Of a DNA stretch of 57,800 bases, positions 16,175 to 26,566 are shown piece by piece. This DNA comes from an uncultured Gammaproteobacteria bacterium (GTDB lineage: Bacteria; Pseudomonadota; Gammaproteobacteria; SZUA-229), in the NCBI GenBank assembly GCA_913065105.1, contig CAJXZZ010000006.1, positions 1-57,800 of the forward strand, written 5' to 3'. The notes beneath the pieces were generated by a model that ran no database searches, was not told the origin of the DNA, and saw only the letters and a list, made by a program, of their open reading frames with translations. Every line of letters begins with the position of its first letter. Within the stretch, counting starts at the first letter, position 1. The translations under genes were made by a program, and so were the position numbers.

Positions 16175-16879
16175 TTATAAAACTACCGGTTTTGGTTTCT
16201 TCGCGACATCATTACGCAGATAAACCGGAATTGCCTTTGCAGCAGTAACCGTATTACCCGCGTTGAATTCATCTACCGCCAGCTTGGCTATTACCTCTGC
16301 ACTGGGAAAACAATCTGGAAGGATCGTTGATAGTTGGCAGTTAAGCGTTAGCAGTAACCGATCATTGTAACTTGCCCAACCGGTGCCAGCACCTGCCCAG
16401 GGTTCGTCCGATCGGCTTAACATCTCTGGCAGATGAATTTTATCCGGTGAAACCACGCATTCTTCAGCCTGCAAACACCATTGCTGTTCCTGCAGATAAT
16501 AAGCCGCCCAGTAGACCTCATCCATGCGTGCATCGATTGCCACTAAAATACGGGGGATATCTGTTTCTTCGTAAGCACGCTGAGCGATAGCTTTTAGCGT
16601 TGATATCGGGATGACAGGAATATCATGGGCGAAAGATATACCCTGTACAACACCCGCCGCAATCCTCAGCCCCATGAATGAGCCCGGCCCCCGACCAAAG
16701 GCGATAGCATCCAGACTCTTTACCGTCAGGTCTGCGGCCAGTAGCAGATCATCGATCATCTTTAGAATCAGACGGCTGTGTTCACGTGGAGCAAGCTGGT
16801 AGTTTGAGCTTAGTTCGCCATCGATATATAAAGCCGCAGAACAGGCCTCGGTAGCAGTATCAATAGCAAGAATTTTCAT
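16175..16879 (-). CDS. tsaB: tRNA t6A biosynthesis protein TsaB
   Basis: A 234-residue ASKHA-fold protein with MKILAIDTATEACSAALY at the N-terminus and FGRGPGSFMGLRIAAGVVQGI around 61-81, both typical of TsaB. TsaB is the scaffold that partners TsaD and TsaE for threonylcarbamoylation of A37 in ANN-decoding tRNAs. Its ATG overlaps the stop of the upstream yoaA gene as ATGA, so the two are translationally coupled. The C-terminal RNDVAKKPK is normal for the family. Confidence 0.94.
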   Translation of the reverse strand: MKILAIDTATEACSAALYIDGELSSNYQLAPREHSRLILKMIDDLLLAADLTVKSLDAIAFGRGPGSFMGLRIAAGVVQGISFAHDIPVIPISTLKAIAQRAYEETDIPRILVAIDARMDEVYWAAYYLQEQQWCLQAEECVVSPDKIHLPEMLSRSDEPWAGAGTGWASYNDRLLLTLNCQLSTILPDCFPSAEVIAKLAVDEFNAGNTVTAAKAIPVYLRNDVAKKPKPVVL

Positions 16880-18855
16880 ACGGCCTGTGCGATGTTCTGG
16901 TCTGCTCTATCTGCATCGCTAAGTTTCTGGAAAAACATTTCAACGTCCTTAACATCGGATGTTTGCGGCATTGAAGGTAAGCTGTTTAAAAATATCCGAC
17001 CATACGATTTTTGTTTCAGACGCGGGTCACCGATCATCACCACGCCAGAATCGTTTACATCACGTATCAGACGACCGACACCCTGTTTTAATGCGATCAC
17101 CGCCTGCGGTACCTGAAATTCCATAAATGGCTGACCACCATTTCGTTTGATGGTGTCAATGCGCGCCTGCATTACCGGGTCACCGGGAGAAGCAAAAGGT
17201 AATTTATCGATAATCACGCAGGATAAACTTCTGCCGCGTACGTCAACACCTTCCCAGAAACTTGAGGTACCCAGTAATACCGCATTATCTGTCTGACGAA
17301 ATTTTTCCAGTAACTGGTGCTTTGGCAGATCGCCCTGCACTAGCAGTTCATAAGGTAGCACCTGTTTCAGATAGTCGCGCGCCTTATACATAGCAGAATA
17401 ACTGGTAAATAAAACAAACGCCCTGCCCTGACTGGCGTGCAGTACTGGAACGGCCGCCTTCATTAATTCAGTGGTGTAAGAAAAATCTGCAGGCTGCGGT
17501 AAATTATCAGGTAGATACAACAGGCTCTGTTTTTCATAATCAAAAGGACTATCCCAGACGCCACTCTGATAATCGACAAGACCAATATTATTAGCGAAGT
17601 GATTAAACTGCTTATTGACCTGCAATGTCGCCGAAGTAAATAACCAGCTAGCTGAAAAATTATCGGTATGTTGTTGAAATATCTCTGCGACATCGATCGG
17701 TGTGACATGTAACATAAAACTTTTAGTATAAGTTTCATACCACAACACAGAGTTATCCTGTTGCTCGTCTGCATGACCCGCAGTCATCGTATTATTGTTT
17801 TGAAAAAACTTCAGTCGAGAAAAAATAACTTGCGCTCGTTCTAAACACTGCTCTAATCCACGGCTACGTTCAGCGGCTGTTTTCAATACCAGAATTAAAT
17901 CATCTAACGCTGTTGCCAGGTTTTCTAATGATTGCTTGACTGAAGATTTATTTTGTATATTCAGCCACGCATCACGCAGACCCGCTTCTCCGAGCGTTAA
18001 CCTAAAATCCTGCCCCGCTTTTTCTAATTGCTCGGCATAATCTCGTAGTTCAACCATATCCGAAGCATCATTCACCTGCTCAGCGATGGTATCTCTCGCC
18101 AATGAGATAAGTTGACGACTACTCACCGTATCACCAAAAAAACGTGCGGCCACATCATAGAGCTGGTGCGCCTCATCAATAACAAAAGCATCCGCAGCGG
18201 GCAATAATTCAGCGAACCCTTCGTTTTTCAGGGTCATGTCAGCCAACAATAAATGATGATTAATCACTACGACGTCGGCAGCCTGGGCTTCCTTACGCGC
18301 ATTAACAATAAAACATTTTTCCCACGATTCACACTCACCGCCTAAACAGTTATCGGCTGTTGATGTCACCATGGGCCAGACGTAAGAATCTTCCGCGATA
18401 CTGGTAAGCTCTGAAATGTCACCGGATTGCGTCAATTTAGACCATTCATTCACTTCGCTGAGAATACTGCGGGTTTCGCGATTGATGAAACCTAACTCTG
18501 GCGCCAACTTAAGTCGGTGCAAACAAAGGTAATTGCTACGGCCTTTTAACAGGGCAGAAGTCGACTGCACCGATAACGCTTTGGTTACACGGGGTAAATC
18601 GGTATGAAACAATTGATCCTGCAGATGCCGCGTGCCGGTCGATATGATAACTTTTTTACCCGACAGTAATGCGGGCACCAGGTAAGCAAACGTTTTACCG
18701 ATGCCGGTGCCAGCTTCTGCTGCGAGGATTTTTCCAGATGCTATAGCATCATCGATGGCATCACACAAAGCCAGCTGACTATCACGAACCTGATAGCCGC
18801 TAACCTGTTTAAAAAATGGACCCTGTGGCCCTAAAAAGTCAGACGAACGTTGCAT
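16876..18855 (-). CDS. yoaA: YoaA/DinG-like Fe-S DNA helicase
   Basis: A 659-residue superfamily 2 helicase of the XPD/DinG group. Walker A is AEAGTGIGKTFAYLVPA (about 47-63) and the DEAH box is VIDEAHQLYD. Between them are four Cys (CLHRLK, then DNCLGGECESWEKC) that should hold a [4Fe-4S] cluster. Motif VI appears as QGVGRLIRD. Length and Cys layout favour YoaA over the longer DinG. YoaA acts in DNA damage tolerance with the polymerase III chi subunit in E. coli. It is coupled to tsaB downstream. Confidence 0.88.
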   Translation of the reverse strand: MQRSSDFLGPQGPFFKQVSGYQVRDSQLALCDAIDDAIASGKILAAEAGTGIGKTFAYLVPALLSGKKVIISTGTRHLQDQLFHTDLPRVTKALSVQSTSALLKGRSNYLCLHRLKLAPELGFINRETRSILSEVNEWSKLTQSGDISELTSIAEDSYVWPMVTSTADNCLGGECESWEKCFIVNARKEAQAADVVVINHHLLLADMTLKNEGFAELLPAADAFVIDEAHQLYDVAARFFGDTVSSRQLISLARDTIAEQVNDASDMVELRDYAEQLEKAGQDFRLTLGEAGLRDAWLNIQNKSSVKQSLENLATALDDLILVLKTAAERSRGLEQCLERAQVIFSRLKFFQNNNTMTAGHADEQQDNSVLWYETYTKSFMLHVTPIDVAEIFQQHTDNFSASWLFTSATLQVNKQFNHFANNIGLVDYQSGVWDSPFDYEKQSLLYLPDNLPQPADFSYTTELMKAAVPVLHASQGRAFVLFTSYSAMYKARDYLKQVLPYELLVQGDLPKHQLLEKFRQTDNAVLLGTSSFWEGVDVRGRSLSCVIIDKLPFASPGDPVMQARIDTIKRNGGQPFMEFQVPQAVIALKQGVGRLIRDVNDSGVVMIGDPRLKQKSYGRIFLNSLPSMPQTSDVKDVEMFFQKLSDADRADQNIAQAV

Positions 18856-18874
18856 GTGATTTACTTGATGGCCG

Positions 18875-19360
18875 TTAAATGGTTAATGCGTTGATTTTCT
18901 GGTTAGCGCGCTGATAGGTCGCATCATCATTCAGGGCTTTACTTGCAGCACGTATAAACGACCAGTTCAAAAGCTGTAATTGCACATTACTCTGTGCAAA
19001 ACTGTTACTGCGTTTAGCCATATCTACCGATCGTTTGGGCGAGTCCGTCTGCAGTGCGATCCATGATAATCGGCTCCAGGCAGGCGCATAGTCGGCTCTA
19101 ATACGAAGCACACGTTCTAACTTATCCGTCGCTGCATCAAAACTGCTGTTTTCGATCAGCGCATCAACTTCATTTAATAAAACATTAATGGCTTCGAACT
19201 CCGTTGCATCTGTTAACCGCCAGGCTTTATATTTATAACCGGCGGGTTTATCGGCAAGGCTGTCATAAACTTCATGTTTTTCTGTCGACGCACAGGAAAC
19301 CAGCAATATTGAAAAAATAAGATAACTTGAAATCCGTAAAAGGTAAAACATAAAAACCAT
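18875..19360 (-). CDS. TPR-like lipoprotein next to PBP1b (LpoP-like candidate)
   Basis: A 161-residue protein with a lipoprotein signal ending at Cys23 (LLVSC) and a helical body resembling about two TPR units (VLLNEVDALIENSSFDAATDKLERVLRI, YAPAWSRLSWIALQ). Its start lies three bases past the PBP1b stop, on the same strand, so the two are almost certainly co-translated. In Pseudomonas a TPR lipoprotein, LpoP, activates PBP1b and is encoded beside it. The position and fold suggest the same job here, but the sequence alone does not prove it. Confidence 0.68.
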   Translation of the reverse strand: MVFMFYLLRISSYLIFSILLVSCASTEKHEVYDSLADKPAGYKYKAWRLTDATEFEAINVLLNEVDALIENSSFDAATDKLERVLRIRADYAPAWSRLSWIALQTDSPKRSVDMAKRSNSFAQSNVQLQLLNWSFIRAASKALNDDATYQRANQKINALTI

Positions 19361-19362
19361 TT

Positions 19363-21729
19363 TTACTCGAATAAATCAAAAAACCAGTTAGAACGTCCCG
19401 TTGTTTCACAGTCGCTCATCTGATTCGGCTGGGTGCCTTTAATAAAGCTCAATTCTACCGCATTTTCACAGCCCTGCTCAGCCAGTAATCCATTTTTTGT
19501 ATCAATCCAGTATGTTTCCAGATCCGTCCTTTCAGGCAACTGATAGGGTTTATAAGCAACCTCTTTGATCAGATTCGACCAGATTTTCATGGCACCTGAT
19601 GAACCCGTCAACGTTGTTGGTAGATTATCATCAAACCCTGTCCAGACCACTGCTACCACATCGCCTGAAAAACCTGCAAACCAGCTATCTCTCAGATCAT
19701 CCGATGTCCCTGTTTTGCCTGCTACCTGCAAATTCAAATTTTTAGACAGGTGTTTCGCGGTGCCGTATTTAGTCACATCGATAAGTGCCGAATTAATCAG
19801 AACCACGGCTTCAGGTTTCACCTGAATCGCGACATCAAGCGAATAACGCTCTAGAGGTTTACGCGTTTTATCGAGCACCGCTGTCACGCTCCTCAACGGA
19901 CTGTGAAAGCCATTGGCTGAAAAGCTTTGATAGATGGAAGCGACTTCCATCGGAGACATATTTACCGCACCAAGTGTCAGCGATGGGTAGGCAGGCACCT
20001 CTTTACCACCTAATGCAAAAAGTGTTTTTGTGACATTGTCTAAACCAACATCAAGGCCGGTTCTAACCGCGGGAACGTTATATGAATTAAGCAATGATTC
20101 ATACAAGGTGACATCACCATGGAATTTTTTATCATAGTTTTCTGGTTTCCAGTCGGACTGATTTGAATCCTGGTAGATAAATTCAGAATCATCGAGTAGC
20201 GTGGCCAGGGTATATTTTTCTTCATCTTCTAAAGCGGTTAAATAAACCACAGGTTTAATTAATGACCCTATCTGTCTTTCTGCATTCAATGCACGATTAA
20301 ACCCCTTGAAGGACGGGTTTCTATCACCAACAACCGCTAATACATCACCATTTAGTGGCGACACGACAACGGCAGCAGACTGTAACTTTTCATCTTTCGA
20401 TAATAGAGGTAAAGTATTCTTTATTGCCTGTTCAGTTTTAAACTGGATATACGGGTCAAGCGTCGTAAAGACACGCAAACCTTCAGAACTTAGATCATCA
20501 GACTGATAATCCTGTTGCAGCTGCAGTTTCACCACATCGATAAAAGCTGGATATCTACCTGAGCTTGCATGTCTCACGGTATCTACAGGTTTAACTGATA
20601 ATAGCTCTAACTGACGTGACGTTATAAGATCAGCTTGCGCCATGGCAGACAAAACAACATTGCGTCGTTCGCGTGCATGATCAGGATTTCTTTTAGGGTT
20701 GTAGTAAGACGCACCTTTGACCATACCAACCAGTAATGCCATCTCATCGATAGACAGGTGTTTTAATGACTTACCGAAATAGAATTCACTGGCAAGTCCA
20801 AAACCATGGATAGCACGGCGTCCATCCTGACCTAGATAGATTTCATTTATATAGGTTTCTAAAATTAACTTTTTATCGTAGTGATACTCAAGTAACAATG
20901 ACATGAATGCTTCATTGATCTTCCTGGATATTTTTTTCTCCTGACTGAGAAATAAATTCTTAACCAGTTGTTGTGTCAGCGTGCTACCTCCCTGTACAGT
21001 CTGGCCCGAATAAAGATTAACAACCAGAGCCCTGGCGATAGAGCGTGGGTCAACGCCCCAGTGAGAAAAATAGCGGCGATCTTCGATCAATAACAACATC
21101 TTAATAAAGATATCAGGTACTTCATCAATCTTGAGCAACACCCTGTCCTGAGAATGCGAGGGAAATATTCCGGTTAAGTAACCTGCATCAAATCGCACCA
21201 GATCAGCATTACTATTCGAATAGATATTGATCAGCTCTACCACTTTATTGTTTTCTATATTTACGCGGATCGTATGTGCAGGTTCGTTACCATCCCAAAA
21301 TATAAAATCACGGGTTTTAATCTCAAAGATATTCTGCCGATGACGATACTGCGCAAACTTCTGCGGAAGTTGTTCGACGTTCTGATAATTCAGATAATTT
21401 AATTCAAAGTCTAATTGTTCAGCCGAGATTGATTTGCCGACATAGAGCTCTAGTGGTCGGGCATAAACATGTGCTGGTAATTGCCAGATGCGACCTTCGA
21501 ATCGCTGGGTAATACGCTGATCCTGAATAAAAAGATAAAACAGAAAAACGAGTAGTGAGAGCGGTAGGAGAATAAAGACAACAGCGCGTTTAAAAGATAT
21601 TTTTTTTCTTGTGGCCGGTATCTTAGACGTTCGCCGTCTATGTGATTGCTGTTTTTTTGCTACCGTTTTCTTCGGATTTTTAGCCTTATGTTTATCAGCT
21701 GAAGAGGATTTTTTTTTATTTGACGGCAT
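19363..21729 (-). CDS. mrcB: Bifunctional penicillin-binding protein 1b
   Basis: A 788-residue class A PBP that polymerises and cross-links peptidoglycan. It has a long basic cytoplasmic tail (1-48), one membrane helix (49-68), and a UB2H-like segment (about 80-165). In the GT51 domain the catalytic Glu216 is in LLIEDRRYFSHWGVD and the second motif is QGGSTLTQQLVKN. The transpeptidase has SLIK (Ser489-Lys492), SYN and KTGT. All catalytic motifs are intact. A TPR lipoprotein follows three bases downstream, and an LpoB-like protein is encoded at 46574. Confidence 0.96.
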   Translation of the reverse strand: MPSNKKKSSSADKHKAKNPKKTVAKKQQSHRRRTSKIPATRKKISFKRAVVFILLPLSLLVFLFYLFIQDQRITQRFEGRIWQLPAHVYARPLELYVGKSISAEQLDFELNYLNYQNVEQLPQKFAQYRHRQNIFEIKTRDFIFWDGNEPAHTIRVNIENNKVVELINIYSNSNADLVRFDAGYLTGIFPSHSQDRVLLKIDEVPDIFIKMLLLIEDRRYFSHWGVDPRSIARALVVNLYSGQTVQGGSTLTQQLVKNLFLSQEKKISRKINEAFMSLLLEYHYDKKLILETYINEIYLGQDGRRAIHGFGLASEFYFGKSLKHLSIDEMALLVGMVKGASYYNPKRNPDHARERRNVVLSAMAQADLITSRQLELLSVKPVDTVRHASSGRYPAFIDVVKLQLQQDYQSDDLSSEGLRVFTTLDPYIQFKTEQAIKNTLPLLSKDEKLQSAAVVVSPLNGDVLAVVGDRNPSFKGFNRALNAERQIGSLIKPVVYLTALEDEEKYTLATLLDDSEFIYQDSNQSDWKPENYDKKFHGDVTLYESLLNSYNVPAVRTGLDVGLDNVTKTLFALGGKEVPAYPSLTLGAVNMSPMEVASIYQSFSANGFHSPLRSVTAVLDKTRKPLERYSLDVAIQVKPEAVVLINSALIDVTKYGTAKHLSKNLNLQVAGKTGTSDDLRDSWFAGFSGDVVAVVWTGFDDNLPTTLTGSSGAMKIWSNLIKEVAYKPYQLPERTDLETYWIDTKNGLLAEQGCENAVELSFIKGTQPNQMSDCETTGRSNWFFDLFE

Positions 21730-21790
21730 TAAGAACTAGCGCAACATGATGAAAAGTTTAATCATACTCATACTTTCTTTTGAAGAACAG

Positions 21791-23266
21791 CTACCTGTAG
21801 ACTTTTTTCTTTGTACTATTTTTGTATGGATTATTGTCTTCACTGCCCTTAAATTCAATACTTATTGGCGTGCCGACAGAGTGCAGCTCTTTCCTGAAAA
21901 AATTAGTTAGATAACGTTTGTAGACGGCAGGCACTTTACTTATCTGGTTACCATGCACAATGATCCTCGGCGGATTCATTCCGCCCTGATGTGCATAGCG
22001 TAATTTTATTCTACGCCCGTTTATCATGGGTGGTTGATGCGACTGCACTGCTTTCTCTAATAGTCGAGTTAGATCTGACGTTGAATATTTTTGTATTGCT
22101 GAGGCATAGGCACGATCGATTGCCTCATACAGTTTACCCACACCCGAGCCATGCAATGCGGAGATAAAAAATGTTTCTGCAAAACGCACGAAGGGTAATT
22201 GCTTATCGAGCCCCTTATGGATCAACTCTTTTTGGTAATCATCCATGCCGTCCCATTTATTGATAACCAGGACTAGCGCGCGCCCGGCTTCCAGTGCATA
22301 ACCGATAAGATGCAGATCTTGATCCGCGATCTCAGTTCTGGCGTCGATCATCATAATAACTACGTTACTACGTTCGATTGCCTGCATGGATTTAATGATA
22401 CTGAATTTTTCGATGACTTCATGAACAGCGCGTTTTCGGCGGATGCCGGCCGTGTCTATGAAGGTATACTTTTTGCCATCTCGCTCAAAGGGAATAAACA
22501 CGCTGTCACGCGTTGTGCCCGGCATATCAAATACGACCACACGTTCTTCGCCAAGAAAGCGATTGACCAGGGTTGATTTGCCGACATTTGGCCGACCGAT
22601 AATGGCAACTTTTACCCTGTTTTCCTCAATATCCTCATCCAGATTTTCATCTATGTCTGCTGATAAAGTTTCATCAACTTCATCAGCGTCGTTGTGGAGA
22701 TCAAGATCGGTAGCAGCGTGGTCAGTGTCTTCTGCATTACTTAAAGCGAACGTATGCAACACGTTCGACAGCATGGACTGAATACCACGGTTTTGTGAAG
22801 CAGCGATAGACAGTGGCTCGCCCAAACCCAGTGAAAAGAACTCACCGGCTACGGTTCGCGCATCCAGACCATCTATTTTATTTAAAACCAGCTTAACGAG
22901 TTTGCCTGTGCGTCTTAGTGATTCTGCAATAACTTGATCGGCAGGTGTTAGACCATCACGTGCGTCCACCATAAAAAGAATAATATCGCTTTCCTCAACC
23001 GCGAGCAGCGTCTGCCTTGCCATGTGCGTATCGAGTTCTTCGCTTTCCCCGCTCAGACCACCGGTATCAACAACGATAAAATCTGCAGACATGGTGTCTG
23101 ATGCTTCAAATTGAACGCGACCATATTTCCGATCACGGGTCAGGCCGGGGTAATCGGCAACTAACGCATCGCGTGATTTTGTTAATACGTTGAACAGGGT
23201 TGATTTACCGACATTAGGCCGGCCAACCAGTGCGATGACAACTTCGAGTTTAGCGATTGATGACAT
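21791..23266 (-). CDS. der: Ribosome assembly GTPase Der (EngA)
   Basis: A 491-residue protein with two tandem G domains, each with its own P-loop (GRPNVGKSTLFN near 16 and GRPNVGKSTLVN near 227) and NKxD motif (NKIDG, NKWDG), then a C-terminal KH-like domain ending in a Lys-rich tail. Der acts in assembly of the 50S subunit. The acidic linker between the G domains (Asp/Glu-rich, around 180-215) is typical. It follows bamB by five bases, the standard gammaproteobacterial order. Confidence 0.97.
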   Translation of the reverse strand: MSSIAKLEVVIALVGRPNVGKSTLFNVLTKSRDALVADYPGLTRDRKYGRVQFEASDTMSADFIVVDTGGLSGESEELDTHMARQTLLAVEESDIILFMVDARDGLTPADQVIAESLRRTGKLVKLVLNKIDGLDARTVAGEFFSLGLGEPLSIAASQNRGIQSMLSNVLHTFALSNAEDTDHAATDLDLHNDADEVDETLSADIDENLDEDIEENRVKVAIIGRPNVGKSTLVNRFLGEERVVVFDMPGTTRDSVFIPFERDGKKYTFIDTAGIRRKRAVHEVIEKFSIIKSMQAIERSNVVIMMIDARTEIADQDLHLIGYALEAGRALVLVINKWDGMDDYQKELIHKGLDKQLPFVRFAETFFISALHGSGVGKLYEAIDRAYASAIQKYSTSDLTRLLEKAVQSHQPPMINGRRIKLRYAHQGGMNPPRIIVHGNQISKVPAVYKRYLTNFFRKELHSVGTPISIEFKGSEDNNPYKNSTKKKVYR

Positions 23267-23271
23267 ATAGA

Positions 23272-24477
23272 CTAGAAGTCGACGTCACGTTCATGCAGTG
23301 CAAGTGAGTACACAATGCCACCACGGGTAACAACCACAAGGCGATCCTTTCCTTTTACGATTGGCGGAACAATAATACCTGTACCGAGTTCCCAGCCCAG
23401 ATCATCGTATTGGCCAAGCTGATAGCGTGCAATAAAGTGACCGTCATATCGCGATAACACGTGTACGAAACCTTCAAAATCGCCCACTGCCAGGTAATCA
23501 CCAATAATGGTGGGACGGGTTAATTTTCTATAGGCAAGTTTTTCCTGTTTCCAGAGGGTGGCACCGTTTAATCTGTTCAGTGCCCAGATATGACCATTTT
23601 CGTCACTGCTGTATAAGGTATCTTTATCCAGCACCACGCCCGTGTGGGTTGAAAAATCGCGTGCCCATAAAAACTGTCCGCGATCAACATCGATTGCGGC
23701 CACTCGACCCTGAAAGCTGGCTGCGTATAACACTCTGCCATATAGTTCAGTGTCTCCATCGATATCAACCAGTCGTTGAATCTCAGAACGACCCGCAGGT
23801 ACAGCCAGGGCAACATCCCAGATGACCTCACCATCATCTGGTGATAAAGCGATTAAGCGGCCATCGGCCAATCCCGCAAAAATTTTGTCACGCGCAATAA
23901 CCGGTTCACTGGTTCCACGCAAGGTCAGATCAGGAATAACTCGCTGATACTGCCAGCGAATATCACCACTATCAATATTTAGACTGAGGATTTTTCCATC
24001 AACCGTTCTAACGATAACGCTATCTTTATAAATGACCGGTTTTGCCAGCACTTCACTCGGTACACGCGTACGCCAACGTTCAGATCTACTGCGTGCATCG
24101 ACAGCAATCACATGAGCATCACGGGTGGCGACCAGCCAGACCTCTTCATTACCACCAACGCCAGCGCTAACAATAGAATCGAGTTCTATGTCATTTTCAA
24201 AGTCGCCTGTTTTTAGACTGATGATATTTAATACACCATCACGACTCGTTGTTACTGCGATCTCTCTCAATATTAACGGTAGTAAGAACACATACTGATT
24301 TTCTGCGCCCTCACCGGTAGATGCATGCCAGGCAACATCAATATAATGTTTACTATAAAAAGGAACGAGCTCAGTCGGAGCGTCAAGGTTGTCATCATCG
24401 GCACAGGCACCGAGTAACGACGCAGCGACAAGCAATAATAAATAACGAGAAAAACAGATAATGGTGTTTTTATTCAC
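23272..24477 (-). CDS. bamB: Outer-membrane assembly lipoprotein BamB
   Basis: A 401-residue lipoprotein (lipobox LLGAC, Cys25) with PQQ-like beta-propeller repeats such as VIAVDARSRSERWRTRVPSEV, ILSLNIDSGDIRWQY, LIALSPDDGEVIWDV and IWALNRLNGATLWKQ, matching the eight-bladed BamB. BamB helps BamA fold outer-membrane barrels, which would include the barrel proteins encoded at 2097 and 6403. It lies between yfgM and der as in E. coli and Pseudomonas. No defect is seen. Confidence 0.94.
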   Translation of the reverse strand: MNKNTIICFSRYLLLLVAASLLGACADDDNLDAPTELVPFYSKHYIDVAWHASTGEGAENQYVFLLPLILREIAVTTSRDGVLNIISLKTGDFENDIELDSIVSAGVGGNEEVWLVATRDAHVIAVDARSRSERWRTRVPSEVLAKPVIYKDSVIVRTVDGKILSLNIDSGDIRWQYQRVIPDLTLRGTSEPVIARDKIFAGLADGRLIALSPDDGEVIWDVALAVPAGRSEIQRLVDIDGDTELYGRVLYAASFQGRVAAIDVDRGQFLWARDFSTHTGVVLDKDTLYSSDENGHIWALNRLNGATLWKQEKLAYRKLTRPTIIGDYLAVGDFEGFVHVLSRYDGHFIARYQLGQYDDLGWELGTGIIVPPIVKGKDRLVVVTRGGIVYSLALHERDVDF

Positions 24478-24554
24478 AGGGATTTTAGATAAAAGTTTTA
24501 GTAAATGATTTGGTAGATATTGTCTATGTATGATGTAATGACAAAGGTTTCACA

Positions 24555-25223
24555 TCACACACTTGCAGTAGCATTAACCAGGCCCGTTTCGCGTAATGTG
24601 GCGCCGAGGTTCTGTCTTTTTAATTTTAACCATCTACTGGCAGCAGCACCTTGTAAGCCTATGGCTTTATCATAAGATGCACGTGCCAGGGCTACATCAC
24701 CTTTCGCCATGTACAGATCGCCTTTAAGTTCTTCATATTGTGCGTCATAGGTAGCAGCATGCGACAGGTTTAATAAAGCCAAAGCTTCAGTATATTTACT
24801 TTGTTCGATATAAACTTTTGCCAGGCGTAAATTTGCAATCTGCTTTATGACATCATCACTGGCATGTTTCACGGCCAGTTCAAGTTGTGCAACTGCAGCA
24901 TCAACATTATCTCTCTCATATTCTGATTTAGCCAAAGCCAGTGACGACAGCGCAGCGTAAGGCGTGTCTGCATATTCATTGATAAGCATATTATTAATAT
25001 CAATGATTTTATCGTCCACCGTATTTAATGCAGCACTTTGCATTACCTGCATATATAAATCGCTTGCCTGCACAGCATGAAAATTATTTTGATCCACATA
25101 GTAACGCCAGCCGAATAGACCAGAGACACCTAAAAACAAACCAACAAATATTGAAGTGCTGTTTTCTTTCCACCATCTTTTCAAGGCTTCAACTTGTTGC
25201 TCTTCTGTTTCGTATTCGTTCAT
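24555..25223 (-). CDS. yfgM: YfgM-type membrane-anchored TPR protein
   Basis: A 222-residue inner-membrane protein: a short cytoplasmic N-terminus rich in Glu (MNEYETEEQQVEALKRWWKEN), one membrane helix (about 24-40), then periplasmic TPR-like helices. This is the YfgM architecture; in E. coli YfgM associates with SecYEG and PpiD and helps periplasmic chaperone handover. It sits between hisS and bamB, the conserved place. The tail ends with a normal stop, 77 bp before the bamB start. Confidence 0.92.
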   Translation of the reverse strand: MNEYETEEQQVEALKRWWKENSTSIFVGLFLGVSGLFGWRYYVDQNNFHAVQASDLYMQVMQSAALNTVDDKIIDINNMLINEYADTPYAALSSLALAKSEYERDNVDAAVAQLELAVKHASDDVIKQIANLRLAKVYIEQSKYTEALALLNLSHAATYDAQYEELKGDLYMAKGDVALARASYDKAIGLQGAAASRWLKLKRQNLGATLRETGLVNATASV

Positions 25224-25294
25224 CGACCTATCTCAACCTTTTCATTCTTTATATTTATAGTAATGTTGCCGGCCAGGTGGAACACCTGTCAGCG

Positions 25295-26566
25295 CTAGGA
25301 AATTTTTAGCGAGCCAATAAATTCACTCAAATTATCAAAACTGACCGCTATTTGTTCTTTCTTCTCGCGTAAATATTTTACTGTAACCTGCTTATTTTCT
25401 AATTCTGTTTCCGCGAGTATGATAGCTATTTCTGCACCGCTCTTATCTGCCTTTTTCATCTGGCTTTTAATCGAACCACCGCCACAATGTGCGATCATCT
25501 TCAGAGTTGGTGCCTGCTCCCTGATCTCTTCAGCTAGTTGCAAACCTTTAATCTCACTGGATTCGCCTAGTAAGACCATATATACGTCAATAGTTTCAGC
25601 CTGCTGTTGCTGCTGTGATTCCAGCAATGCCAGGATACGCTCCATGCCCAGCGCAAAACCAACCGCAGGGGTAGCTTTACCGCCTAACTGCTCTACCAGC
25701 CCATCATAACGACCACCAGCGCATATTGTACCCTGTGCGCCCAGTTCATCGGTAACCCATTCGAATACTGTTTTACAGTAGTAATCCAGTCCACGAACCA
25801 GTCGCGGATTAATCGTGTACTCGATGCCGGCAGCATCGAGTGAGGCGATCAGTTTAGCAAATTGCTGACGTGATTCGTCATCTAGATGATCCATCAATGC
25901 AGGCGCGTCATCCAGCATCTGTTTCATGGCCGGATTTTTGCTATCTAGAATACGTAACGGGTTACTTTTCAGTCGGCGTAAACTGTCTTCGTCAAGCACG
26001 TCTCGGTGTTGATCTAAGTAATCAACCAGCACCTGTTTATACTCAGTTCTCGCCTGATTGGATCCCAGGGTATTAAGTTCCAGCCGAATACCTTGCAAGC
26101 CAAGCTGTTTCCATAATCTGGCACCAATCAGGATCAGCTCAGCGTCAATATCTGGCGTATCTATACCATAAACTTCAACACCGAATTGATGAAACTGGCG
26201 GTAACGGCCTTTTTGTGGACGCTCATGTCTAAACATGGGACCGCTGTACCATAATCGCTGAATCTGATTATGCAACAGACCATTCTGTATGCCTGCACGG
26301 ACACAACTGGCCGTACCTTCAGGGCGCAGCGTTAGTTTATCGCCATTGCGGTCGTCGAAGGTATACATTTCCTTTTCAACAATATCGGTAACTTCACCGA
26401 TAGAACGACAGAACAGGTCCGTTGATTCGACCAGTGGCATGCGTATCTCTCGATAGCCATAACTTGCCATCAGCTGACGAATAACCGCTTCAAAGGATTG
26501 CCAACGATGACTGTCATCAGGCAATACATCGTGCATACCGCGAATGGATTTAATAAATTTAGACAT
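25295..26566 (-). CDS. hisS: Histidyl-tRNA synthetase
   Basis: A 423-residue class II synthetase with the N-terminal [14 protein letters not shown], motif 2 ([16 protein letters not shown] and [20 protein letters not shown]), the histidine motif [15 protein letters not shown] and a C-terminal anticodon-binding domain from about 330. It charges tRNA-His. The length is typical. In most gammaproteobacteria ispG sits between rodZ and hisS; here only 93 bp separate them and there is no ispG. Confidence 0.97.
   Translation of the reverse strand: MSKFIKSIRGMHDVLPDDSHRWQSFEAVIRQLMASYGYREIRMPLVESTDLFCRSIGEVTDIVEKEMYTFDDRNGDKLTLRPEGTASCVRAGIQNGLLHNQIQRLWYSGPMFRHERPQKGRYRQFHQFGVEVYGIDTPDIDAELILIGARLWKQLGLQGIRLELNTLGSNQARTEYKQVLVDYLDQHRDVLDEDSLRRLKSNPLRILDSKNPAMKQMLDDAPALMDHLDDESRQQFAKLIASLDAAGIEYTINPRLVRGLDYYCKTVFEWVTDELGAQGTICAGGRYDGLVEQLGGKATPAVGFALGMERILALLESQQQQQAETIDVYMVLLGESSEIKGLQLAEEIREQAPTLKMIAHCGGGSIKSQMKKADKSGAEIAIILAETELENKQVTVKYLREKKEQIAVSFDNLSEFIGSLKIS

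Noticed and set aside
25274-25288. CAGGTG/CACCTG hairpin between yfgM and hisS as a terminator.
   Set aside because: The stem is only 6 bp with no T-run, and the genes on both sides belong to one likely transcript.
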